Assembly: GCA_041621755.1 (NCBI GenBank)
Contig: JBFKAE010000035.1
Span: 1 to 24,363, forward strand
Length of the DNA stretch: 24,363 bases
DNA from: Sphingosinicella sp041621755
GTDB taxonomy: Bacteria; Pseudomonadota; Alphaproteobacteria; Sphingomonadales; Sphingomonadaceae
Direction: 5' to 3'
The first letter of the stretch is position 1. The number at the start of each line of letters is the position of its first letter. Positions 15,128 through 21,637 of this stretch are shown piece by piece. The translations under genes and the position numbers were made by a program. The notes beneath the pieces are model-generated. The model made no database searches and was not told where the DNA came from. It saw nothing but the letters and a program-made list of their open reading frames with translations.

Positions 15128-16744
15128 TCAGACGAACCCGAACATCTGGCGCTGTTCTGCCCAGTCGAGCGGGATAGCGTTCTGCCGCATGATCCTGCGC
15201 CCGGTGAGTTCGGGTGGCTGCGTGCCGTTGAGGATGGCTGTGATGATGTCGGGTGCGAGATAGCTCAGCCGAATGAGCTGGTGCAGGTAGCGTTTGGAGA
15301 ACATGGCCACCATTGGCTGTGGGCGATTGTGAACGATATGATCCTGCGCGGCGAAGGCATGAGCGACGAGGCGAAGCAGTACCGGATCGGGCGTGCGTTC
15401 AGCTGAACCCTGATCAGGCGCGATGGCGAGCTTCAGATCCGAGCCCTTGTCAACCAGCTTCGCCTTGATGGTGATGCTGTGCGGGCTGCCATCAGGGTTC
15501 ATGAGCGTGATGATGATGGTGTCGACATGCATCTGCACCCTGGCCTTGCGTGCGAGCAGGTGCTTACGTTTTTCTGATATGCACATTGTCGGCAGGTCTG
15601 CGATGAGTCTTGCATTGTCGCTGATATGGTTTGCGAGAACCGACGCCTCCATGGTGTCCGATGTCGGTGCCGATGCGAGGTAATTGCTGACGGCATTCAT
15701 CACCACGCGTTCGATCTCGCCCGATGGCAGCCGCCATGCACCTGACCGCGCTTCGTCCGGCTTCAGCCGTGTCATGTAATAGCGATAGCGCTTCGACCCC
15801 CGGCAGGCATGGGTTGGTGTCATTGGCCGGCCGTCGGGATCGCTGATCATGCCGGTGAGCAGACTCGGGTTCCTTGCCTTGCGTCCGAGCGCCTTGTCGT
15901 TGCGATTGGTCGCGAGGATCGCCTGCACCTTGTCGAACAACGTCTGATCGATGATGGCGTCATGTTCGCCGTCATAGACATGATCCTTGTGACGGACCTT
16001 GCCGACATAGAGCGGGTTCTGCAGCAATTGTGCGAGCGGTCCGGTCTGGAACGGGGTGCCGCCAGCGCTGCGGCCATTTCTGTAGCTGCGGAGCTTGGTG
16101 CCATAGCCAGCTGCTGCAAAGTCATCGGCGAGTTGCGGCACAGACCGGAGCTCGGCATAGCGGCGGAACATGTGACGGACGGTTCTCGCGTCTTGTTCAT
16201 TGATGATAAGCTTTCTGTCCTGAACCTCATAGCCAAGCGGTACCGTCCCGCCCATCCACATGCCCTTCTTCTTTGAGGCCGCGATCTTGTCGCGGATACG
16301 CTCGCCTGTCACCTCACGTTCGAACTGGGCGAAGCTGAGCAGGACGTTCAAGGTCAGTCGTCCCATGCTGGTCGTCGTGTTGAACGCCTGCGTGACCGAG
16401 ACGAACGATGCACCCTTGCTGTCGAGCACGTCGACGATCTTGGCAAAATCGGCAAGGCTTCGGGTCAGCCGGTCAACCTTGTAGACGACAATGACATCGA
16501 CCTTATGCGATTCTATGTCAGCGAGAAGCTGTTTGAGCCCGGGGCGCTCCATCGATCCGCCGCTATAGCCGCCATCATCATAGAGTTCGGGTAGGGCTTC
16601 CCAGCCTTCACCGGCCTGGCTCATTATATAGGCCGCGCACGCTTCGCGCTGCGCATCGAGACTGTTGAAGTCCTGCTCCAGCCCGTCCTCAGTCGATTTT
16701 CGCGTATAGATCGCACAGCGGACCGTCTTTCTGGACTCAGCCAT
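15128..16744 (-). CDS. Large serine recombinase (resolvase/invertase N-terminal domain plus recombinase domain)
   Basis: 538 residues. The N-terminal resolvase domain (about 8-155) has AIYTRKSTEDG with predicted nucleophile Ser17, LDAQREAC, and YKVDRLTRSLADF (arginine/aspartate motif around 89-100). The central recombinase domain (PF07508, about 170-275) includes VPLGYEV and HMFRRYAEL. The following region aligns with the zinc-ribbon segment, but its usual CxxC is replaced by SDPDGRPM, while RYRYYMTR is kept. Such enzymes integrate, excise or invert DNA between short att sites. ATG 16744 (MAESRKTV) overlaps the DUF2924 stop by 8 bases, so translation is probably coupled. The longer upstream frame is out of place because it runs through the DUF2924 gene. 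Confidence 0.93.
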   Translation of the reverse strand: MAESRKTVRCAIYTRKSTEDGLEQDFNSLDAQREACAAYIMSQAGEGWEALPELYDDGGYSGGSMERPGLKQLLADIESHKVDVIVVYKVDRLTRSLADFAKIVDVLDSKGASFVSVTQAFNTTTSMGRLTLNVLLSFAQFEREVTGERIRDKIAASKKKGMWMGGTVPLGYEVQDRKLIINEQDARTVRHMFRRYAELRSVPQLADDFAAAGYGTKLRSYRNGRSAGGTPFQTGPLAQLLQNPLYVGKVRHKDHVYDGEHDAIIDQTLFDKVQAILATNRNDKALGRKARNPSLLTGMISDPDGRPMTPTHACRGSKRYRYYMTRLKPDEARSGAWRLPSGEIERVVMNAVSNYLASAPTSDTMEASVLANHISDNARLIADLPTMCISEKRKHLLARKARVQMHVDTIIITLMNPDGSPHSITIKAKLVDKGSDLKLAIAPDQGSAERTPDPVLLRLVAHAFAAQDHIVHNRPQPMVAMFSKRYLHQLIRLSYLAPDIITAILNGTQPPELTGRRIMRQNAIPLDWAEQRQMFGFV

Positions 16745-17195
16745 TGACTGCAGCCTTGGGCGCAAAGCTGCCGCGTTTGCGCAGGCCGAAGAATCTTGGG
16801 CCCGACCAGTGCGCGCCGGTAATGGCGCGGGCGATGTGACTGAGGCTGCTATAATGGCGGTCTTCGAACAGGAAGCCGTTGTCACACACCAGCACGTGGT
16901 AGCTCCTGCCGTTCCACTCCCGCACCAGCCGGGTACCGGGTTTAAGCGCAATGGCATGCATGTGCCCGGCCTTGCCCGTACGTTCGACGCGCGATCTCAG
17001 GCGTTCGATCTCGGCGCGTGCGGCTTTGGAAAGGCGACCGCAGGTGCGTTCCTGCAGGCGGTGAGCTATGCCCCGGCGCAAAAGATCGGGCGCGATATCG
17101 GGAGCCATCGACCGGAACGTGTCGCGCCAGAGCGAGCGCAACCGGGCCGGCGACAGGACAGCAAGTGATGCCAGCTGTTCATTGAGTTCGGCCAT
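16737..17195 (-). CDS. DUF2924 domain protein
   Basis: 152 residues. The C-terminal half carries the DUF2924 (PF11149) pattern: PGTRLVREWNGRSYHVLV, then GFLFEDRHYSSLSHIARAITG and WSGPRFFGLR. The N-terminal part (MAELNEQLASLAVLSPARL) is helical with LRSLWRDTF. The function is unknown, but this family is repeatedly found between a DUF3489 gene and a large serine recombinase in alphaproteobacteria, so an accessory role in recombination or its control is a reasonable inference. ATG 17195 lies one base after the DUF3489 stop. The gene overlaps the recombinase start by 8 bases. An alternative start 24 bases upstream (MRLRRQID) would overlap the DUF3489 gene. Confidence 0.85.
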   Translation of the reverse strand: MAELNEQLASLAVLSPARLRSLWRDTFRSMAPDIAPDLLRRGIAHRLQERTCGRLSKAARAEIERLRSRVERTGKAGHMHAIALKPGTRLVREWNGRSYHVLVCDNGFLFEDRHYSSLSHIARAITGAHWSGPRFFGLRKRGSFAPKAAVNG

Positions 17196-17196
17196 G

Positions 17197-17496
17197 TCAA
17201 TCTGCCTGCGCAGTCGCATCTGTTGAGGACTCAGCAGCCGCGTCTTCTATTCTATAGAGGGTTCCGCTCTCGCCGTGCTGTTCCCGGACGAGGACAAAGC
17301 CCTTCTTGCGCAGGCCCGAGAGGTAGGCACGAATGCTGTGCGGCTGCCAGCCGGTTGATTGCCGAAGTTCGGCGATGCTGGCGCCCTTCGCGCGTGAGAG
17401 CAACTTCCTGACGGTTGCAGCTTTGGACGGGCGCTGTGATGCAGGCGATGAGGCGTTGGCCACAAGGTGGCGGGTGATGTGCTGGATACTGGTCAT
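17197..17496 (-). CDS. DUF3489 domain protein, winged-helix-like
   Basis: 99 residues. The core reads KAATVRKLLSRAKGASIAEL followed by STGWQPHSIRAYLSGLRKKG and a short strand pair ending GTLYRI. This is the DUF3489 (PF11994) pattern, which looks like a small winged helix-turn-helix (GASIAEL and WQPHSIRAYL as the two helices). It may be a DNA-binding regulator or accessory factor of the recombinase. ATG 17496 (MTSIQHITRH) is chosen because GGAG precedes it by 7 bases; the longer frame up to 17619 is Arg/Gly-rich without family character. It is the first gene of a tightly packed three-gene minus-strand operon. Confidence 0.85.
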   Translation of the reverse strand: MTSIQHITRHLVANASSPASQRPSKAATVRKLLSRAKGASIAELRQSTGWQPHSIRAYLSGLRKKGFVLVREQHGESGTLYRIEDAAAESSTDATAQAD

Positions 17497-17514
17497 GTCG
17501 GATCTCCGGTGGGT

Positions 17515-17580
17515 GCCCCACGCACCATGCATGGGGCTTCTCCCACGACCCGAAGCTCCGGGGTCACAAACGCCGGAGCT
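17515..17580 (-). promoter_or_regulatory. Two hairpins in the presumed leader of the recombinase operon
   Basis: GCCCCA (17515-17520) pairs with TGGGGC (17532-17537) across 11 bases. AGCTCCGG (17554-17561) pairs with CCGGAGCT (17573-17580) across 11 bases. Both are perfect and of near-equal geometry, in tandem just upstream of the DUF3489 ribosome site. They could be leader RNA structures controlling the operon or protein/recombinase binding sites. Neither is followed by a T-run on the minus strand. Confidence 0.45.
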
Positions 17581-17639
17581 GCTTGCGGCGAATCTCGTCT
17601 CCCGCGGTACCAGCAGCAATGCTTCGTTCCGGGCATAAG

Positions 17640-17645
17640 TCTATA
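17640..17645 (-). promoter_or_regulatory. Possible -10 element for the recombinase operon
   Basis: On the minus strand TATAGA lies in AT-rich DNA about 140 bases before the DUF3489 start. CTGACC about 19 bases upstream is a weak -35 candidate. A perfect TTGAA-GCAT-TTCAA inverted repeat (17649-17662) sits between them, where a repressor could act. The fit to consensus is modest. Confidence 0.28.
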
Positions 17646-17740
17646 TTTTTGAAGCATTTCAATTGGTCAGACAGGGCATGATGCCAGTCGGCTCAAGTGG
17701 TTAGGGTGGCCTCCCAGTCGTCGATCACTGCTATCCGTCA

Positions 17741-17926
17741 ATGATGAAGAAGGCGGGGAGATCTTATCATTTGATGCAATAAGTGCTCCAAGTTCGGGAG
17801 AAGGCCATCAATGCGCTTGTTATCGCCATTGAGCATTTTAATAAACCTTGGGATTATGGTAGGATTGAAGTTGTTTTTATCCTGCCCGGTGCGTGACTCG
17901 CTTGTCGTCATTTGCAGAGTTTTGAG
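17741..17926 (+). pseudogene. Short DUF3644-like gene remnant
   Basis: The frame from ATG 17741 meets TAA at 17780-17782, then resumes from GTG 17783 as VLQVREKAINALVIAI, EHFNKPWDYGRIEVVFI and loses resemblance before a stop at 17924-17926. The segment REKAINALVIAIEHFNKP looks like the first conserved helix of DUF3644 proteins, which are normally several hundred residues long. The internal stop and the early loss of similarity suggest a broken fragment left by recombination. The match is from memory of the family pattern, so confidence is low. The remaining DNA from 17621 to 17740 holds only small palindromes, such as GGCATGATGCC at 17675-17685. Confidence 0.35.
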
Positions 17927-18015
17927 AATTCAACCTATTCCAATGGCGAATTTATTTATCACGCAATAGCCTCTTAAATTACGATGATAGATGATCGCCC
18001 TACGCTGATCAGGCA

Positions 18016-18031
18016 GACATGGGATCATGTC
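18016..18031. promoter_or_regulatory. Palindrome upstream of CoA-transferase gene, possible operator
   Basis: GACATG-GGAT-CATGTC is a perfect 6-bp inverted repeat with a 4-base centre, 50 bp before the TTG start of the CoA-transferase gene. It lies in AT-rich non-coding DNA, where a promoter for the catabolic genes is expected. It fits the size of a TetR- or GntR-type operator. No regulator gene is present in the window and the palindrome is not repeated elsewhere in it. Confidence 0.35.
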
Positions 18032-18067
18032 CGAATACGGTGAGAGGTAATGTCTTATAATGGGCAT

Positions 18068-18074
18068 AAGGAGG
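18068..18074 (+). promoter_or_regulatory. Strong Shine-Dalgarno deciding the TTG start of the CoA-transferase gene
   Basis: AAGGAGG, a full match to the anti-Shine-Dalgarno core, lies 7 bases before TTG 18082. It fixes that unusual start codon, because the next in-frame ATG candidates lie well inside the conserved N-terminal fold. Confidence 0.8.
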
Positions 18075-18081
18075 ACGCTTT

Positions 18082-19302
18082 TTGACTAAGGTTTTGGATG
18101 GCATTCGGGTTATTGAAGTGGCCGAATATGTGATGGTTCCCGCCGCAGCCGCAGTGCTTGCCGACTGGGGCGCGCAAGTCATTAAAATTGAACATGCCGA
18201 GCGTGGTGATATGGTCCGCTCCACCACATCCTGGGGCGTAGAGCCCGACATTGATGGTTTCACCTACGTTTGGGAAGCGTTCAATCGTGGCAAAAAATCA
18301 GTTGGTTTGGATCTGAAGAACCCCGACGCTCTGGCGGTTCTTGCGCAGTTAATAAAGACGTCCGATGTGTTCATGACCAATATGTTGCCCCGTTCACGTG
18401 CTAAGCTCGGAATTGATGTAGAAGATATCCGCAAGATTAATCCACGTTGCATCTATGGGCGTGGCTCGGCCTACGGACCAAAGGGGCCTGAAGCCGATAA
18501 GGGCGGATTTGACGGACTTACATACTGGCAGCGTACAGGCGCTGGCCTTTCGGCCATGTCTGACCCACACGGCGATCTTATCGCTCTGCCAGCACCCGGG
18601 TTCGGCGATAGTCAGGTTGGAATGGCCTTTGCGGGAGGTATTGTGGGTGCGTTGTTCCAGCGTGAACGAACCGGAGTAGCTCCAATAGTTGACTGTTCGT
18701 TGATGTCGGGTGGAATGTGGGCGATGCAAGCCGCTCTGATCGGCGCCAATTTAAAAAATGTCGAAATGCTCAAAAACGCCGATCGAACAGTAGCCGCAAG
18801 CCCGCTTTCGAACCATTATCGCACGAGTGACAAACGCTTTGTCGCGCTAACTATGTTGCAAGGCGATCGCTATTGGGCGGATCTATGCAGAGTGTTGGAA
18901 CGCCCGGAACTCGCGGATGACCCGCGTTTTGCGACGACACAAGAGCGCGATAAGCACAACCGCGAGTGTATTGCAGAGCTGGATTCTGTCTTTATCACTC
19001 ACCCTCTTTCATATTGGCAGAAAATTCTCTCCCAGCAGGAGGGGCAATGGGTCGCTGTTGAGCCTGTAACGGCGCTGAACAACGATCCTCAGGCGCTCGA
19101 AAACCGGTTTTTACAAACAGTTGACTATGGTTCTGGCCGAAAACTTAATCTGGTCTCCTCGCCAGTCATGTTTGACGAGGAAGCGCCTGAATTGACGCCT
19201 GCGCCTGGCCTTGGTGCGGATACCGAGATAGTTCTTAACGAATATCTCGATATCTCATGGGAAAGGATCATAGAGCTCAAGGATTCAGGAGCAATAAATT
19301 GA
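18082..19302 (+). CDS. CaiB/BaiF-type class III CoA-transferase
   Basis: 406 residues, normal length for class III CoA-transferases (formyl-CoA transferase, CaiB, BaiF), which move CoA between carboxylic acids. The N-terminus LDGIRVIEVAEYVMVPAAA followed by LADWGAQVIKIEH is typical. NRGKKSVGLDLKN, the RSRAKLGID region and IYGRGSAYGPKGP follow. The likely catalytic aspartate is Asp176 in PGFGDSQVGMAFAGGI. The start is TTG 18082, fixed by AAGGAGG. It probably activates the carboxylate of a catabolic substrate as a CoA thioester, using another acyl-CoA as donor. It precedes the ACAD11-type gene on the same strand but is separated by 309 bp, so it may be its own transcription unit. Confidence 0.92.
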   Translation: MTKVLDGIRVIEVAEYVMVPAAAAVLADWGAQVIKIEHAERGDMVRSTTSWGVEPDIDGFTYVWEAFNRGKKSVGLDLKNPDALAVLAQLIKTSDVFMTNMLPRSRAKLGIDVEDIRKINPRCIYGRGSAYGPKGPEADKGGFDGLTYWQRTGAGLSAMSDPHGDLIALPAPGFGDSQVGMAFAGGIVGALFQRERTGVAPIVDCSLMSGGMWAMQAALIGANLKNVEMLKNADRTVAASPLSNHYRTSDKRFVALTMLQGDRYWADLCRVLERPELADDPRFATTQERDKHNRECIAELDSVFITHPLSYWQKILSQQEGQWVAVEPVTALNNDPQALENRFLQTVDYGSGRKLNLVSSPVMFDEEAPELTPAPGLGADTEIVLNEYLDISWERIIELKDSGAIN

Positions 19303-19611
19303 ATAATAGAGATTGGTTGTCCTCGGCCAAGGAGCGAATTAACTCTAGCTTGGGCTGCGTGTCTCGCAAAAGAAAGCCAGCAGTTTGCAACTTGATAGCG
19401 CGAATACTCATTCAAGCTGAAGATGTTCATTGCGCCTTGCCACTGCGCTATTGAGCAAGGCTTGATCTGCTGTCTTGGAAGTTCGAGCATCGAACCGACA
19501 CATCGGCGAACCGGCGCGACAACAACTACTGCCCATAAGGATAGCGGTACTGGACCCGTAACTAGGGCATGAAACCCGTATCAATTTGCAATTTCGAAGG
19601 TTGAGCACAGC
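19303..19611. other. Intergenic region with a 7-bp inverted repeat
   Basis: A 309-bp gap between the CoA-transferase and the ACAD11-type gene. No frame in it resembles a protein. GCCTTGC (19434-19440) and GCAAGGC (19455-19461) form a hairpin with a 14-base loop, followed by TTGATCTGC with no T-run, so a terminator is only weakly supported. TTCGA-GCA-TCGAA at about 19488-19500 is a second small palindrome. The second half should contain the promoter of the following three-gene operon, but I see no convincing -35/-10 pair. Confidence 0.35.
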
Positions 19612-20889
19612 ATGGATTTTGAGCAATCGGAAAAGGCCAAGGCGTGGCACAAGCGCGTGTCGGACTTCATTGTCAAATATATCGAGCCACAAGACGAGAA
19701 ATTCCGACGCGATTTAAAGGAGGGCGACCCGTGGGCGCTCTCGCCAACAGTTGAAGCAACCAAGATAAAAGCAAAAGAGGCGGGTCTGTGGAACCTGTTT
19801 ATGCCGCCCAGCGCAGGCGCGGCACACGTCGACTCAGAGTTCAAGTTTGAGAGTCCCCATCTTTCCAATCTTGCCTATGCGCCGATTGCGGAGATGCTGG
19901 GCCGCTATGCTTGGGCATCGGAAGCCTTTAACTGCTCGGCGCCTGATACCGGTAATATGGAAGTGCTCGAGCGCTATGGTACGCTGGAACAGAAGGAGCG
20001 TTGGCTCAGGCCGCTGATGAATGGCGAAATGAGATCAACATTTTGTATGACCGAACCAGCCGTCGCCTCTTCGGATGCGACGAATATCGAAACCTCTATC
20101 CAACGCGATGGAGACGAATATGTCATCAACGGTCGCAAATGGTGGTCGTCGGGCATAGGGCATCCAAAATGCGAACTACTGATTCTGATGGGCAAGACCG
20201 ATCCCGATGCAAAGGCATATTATCAGCAATCCATGATTTTGGTGCCTCGCGACAGCGTGGGCGTGACGATTGAGCGGTTCGTGACGGTGTTTGGTTATGA
20301 GCACGCGCAACATGGTGGCCACGGGGTTGTGCGTTTCGACAATGTGCGGGTTCCAATCTCAAACATGCTGCTTGGCGAAGGCCGTGGTTTTGAGATTGCA
20401 CAGGGCCGTCTCGGACCGGGTCGGATTCATCACGGTATGCGAACCATTGGGGCCGCTGAGGTTGCGCTTGAAAAGATGTGCAAACGCCTGCTTTCCAGAA
20501 CGGCTTTCAAAACCCGTTTAGCGGATCAGAGCATCTGGCAGCAGCGCATCGCGGAAGCTCGCACCGACATCGATATGGCACGCCTGCTATGTTTGAAAGC
20601 GGCCTATATGATGGATACTGTCGGCAACAAAGCGGCGCAGGCGGAAATTGCGATGATCAAAGTCGCCGCCCCGCGGATTGCGACTCGGATCATCGACGAG
20701 GCTATTCAAGCCTTTGGCGGTGCTGGTGTTTCTCCGGATTTCGGCCTCGATGAACTTTATGTAAACAACCGTTTTTTACGAATCGCAGACGGCCCCGACG
20801 AGGTGCACAACAGAGCAATCGCGCGGATCGAACTGAAAAAATATGCTGGCGAGAACCTTTCCGACGTTATGCCGAAGGTGGGAGATTAA
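19612..20889 (+). CDS. ACAD11-type acyl-CoA dehydrogenase family protein (LvaC-like)
   Basis: 425 residues with the full acyl-CoA dehydrogenase fold. It shows the specific signatures of the ACAD10/ACAD11 branch: NCSAPDTGNMEVL (107-119), CMTEPAVASSDATNIE (145-160), KWWSSG (176-181) and GRGFEIAQGRLGPGRIHH (257-274). Ordinary members place a catalytic Glu in Y-E-G-T near the C-terminus; here the segment is ADGPDEVH, putting Asp393 there. In this branch (bacterial LvaC, human ACAD11) the flavoprotein acts on 4-phosphoacyl-CoA made by a partner kinase, eliminating phosphate to give an enoyl or 3-hydroxyacyl-CoA. An SDR and the kinase gene follow immediately (4-bp gap, then 4-bp overlap), which supports this role. 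ATG 19612 has GAAGG 11 bases upstream. The substrate chain is unknown. Confidence 0.93.
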   Translation: MDFEQSEKAKAWHKRVSDFIVKYIEPQDEKFRRDLKEGDPWALSPTVEATKIKAKEAGLWNLFMPPSAGAAHVDSEFKFESPHLSNLAYAPIAEMLGRYAWASEAFNCSAPDTGNMEVLERYGTLEQKERWLRPLMNGEMRSTFCMTEPAVASSDATNIETSIQRDGDEYVINGRKWWSSGIGHPKCELLILMGKTDPDAKAYYQQSMILVPRDSVGVTIERFVTVFGYEHAQHGGHGVVRFDNVRVPISNMLLGEGRGFEIAQGRLGPGRIHHGMRTIGAAEVALEKMCKRLLSRTAFKTRLADQSIWQQRIAEARTDIDMARLLCLKAAYMMDTVGNKAAQAEIAMIKVAAPRIATRIIDEAIQAFGGAGVSPDFGLDELYVNNRFLRIADGPDEVHNRAIARIELKKYAGENLSDVMPKVGD

Positions 20890-20893
20890 GCGT

Positions 20894-21637
20894 ATGTCCG
20901 GCTATTTCGACCTGACGGGCAAGGTGGCGCTGATTACCGGCGGGAGCCGCGGCCTTGGGCTCGCCATGGCAAAAGCATATGCCGAGCATGGAGCGGACGT
21001 AATCATTAGCAGCCGTAATGAGGATAGTTGCCGCTCGGCCGTCGCCGAGATTGAAGCGCAGGGTGGCAAAGCTTACGCTATAGCCGGGCATGTCGGTAAA
21101 TGGGATGGGCTGGAAGAACTTGTCGACCGAGCTTATACTGTCGCTGGAAACATTGATATTCTCGTCAATAATGCTGGCATAGCACCTGTAGTTGAACGCT
21201 CTTTGGATGTAACGGAAAGTTTGTTCGACAAGACGCTGGATGTTAATTTGAAAGGGCCATTTCGATTGTCGGCCCTCATCGGCTCGCGGATGGTGGAAAA
21301 TGGCAAGGGCGTCATCATAAATGTGACAAGCACTGGCGCCATCAATCCCGAGCCGGAATTCTCTGTTTATGCGTCGGCAAAGGGCGCGCTCAATATCATT
21401 ACCAAGGCTCATGCGCTCGAATATGGTCCGAACGTACGTGTCAATGCGATCATGGCAGGCCCCTTCTGGACCGATATATCGAAATCCTGGCGCGAGGAAT
21501 TCGACAAGAACATCGATTCTGCCGCTGGCCGGATCGGCCGTGCACATGAGGTGGTGACCACTGCTCTTTATCTTGCCTCTGATCATTCTTCTTACACGAC
21601 GGGCGCTGTCCTGACGGTGGACGGTGGACAACGGTGA
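20894..21637 (+). CDS. SDR family oxidoreductase, possibly a 4-oxoacyl-CoA reductase (LvaD-like position)
   Basis: 247 residues, a classical SDR. The cofactor motif TGGSRGLG is at residues 15-22, with NNAGIAP further on. The catalytic residues are Ser146, Tyr159 and Lys163 (YASAK). The usual C-terminal YTTGAVLTVDGG ends the protein. ATG 20894 is chosen over an in-frame ATG at 20843 because GGGAG precedes it and it starts 4 bases after the ACAD11-type stop, whereas the longer form would overlap that gene by 47 bases. In the levulinate pathway an SDR reduces the 4-oxoacyl-CoA to 4-hydroxyacyl-CoA before phosphorylation, so the same reaction is a natural guess. A dehydrogenase acting on the 3-hydroxyacyl-CoA product is equally possible. 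Confidence 0.88.
   Translation: MSGYFDLTGKVALITGGSRGLGLAMAKAYAEHGADVIISSRNEDSCRSAVAEIEAQGGKAYAIAGHVGKWDGLEELVDRAYTVAGNIDILVNNAGIAPVVERSLDVTESLFDKTLDVNLKGPFRLSALIGSRMVENGKGVIINVTSTGAINPEPEFSVYASAKGALNIITKAHALEYGPNVRVNAIMAGPFWTDISKSWREEFDKNIDSAAGRIGRAHEVVTTALYLASDHSSYTTGAVLTVDGGQR

Noticed and set aside
16745..16957. N-terminal extension of the serine recombinase frame
   Set aside because: It lies wholly within the DUF2924 gene and has no resolvase character; the family N-terminus begins at MAESRKTV.
18056..18061. Perfect TATAAT before the CoA-transferase gene
   Set aside because: A start site 6-7 bases downstream would fall on the Shine-Dalgarno itself, and no -35 element lies 16-18 bases upstream, so it is probably chance.
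14844..18081. Direct repeat of the tRNA-Thr 3' end marking the far edge of an element
   Set aside because: I looked for the terminal tRNA sequence downstream to the end of the window and found no copy; it may lie beyond, or the element may not use the tRNA.
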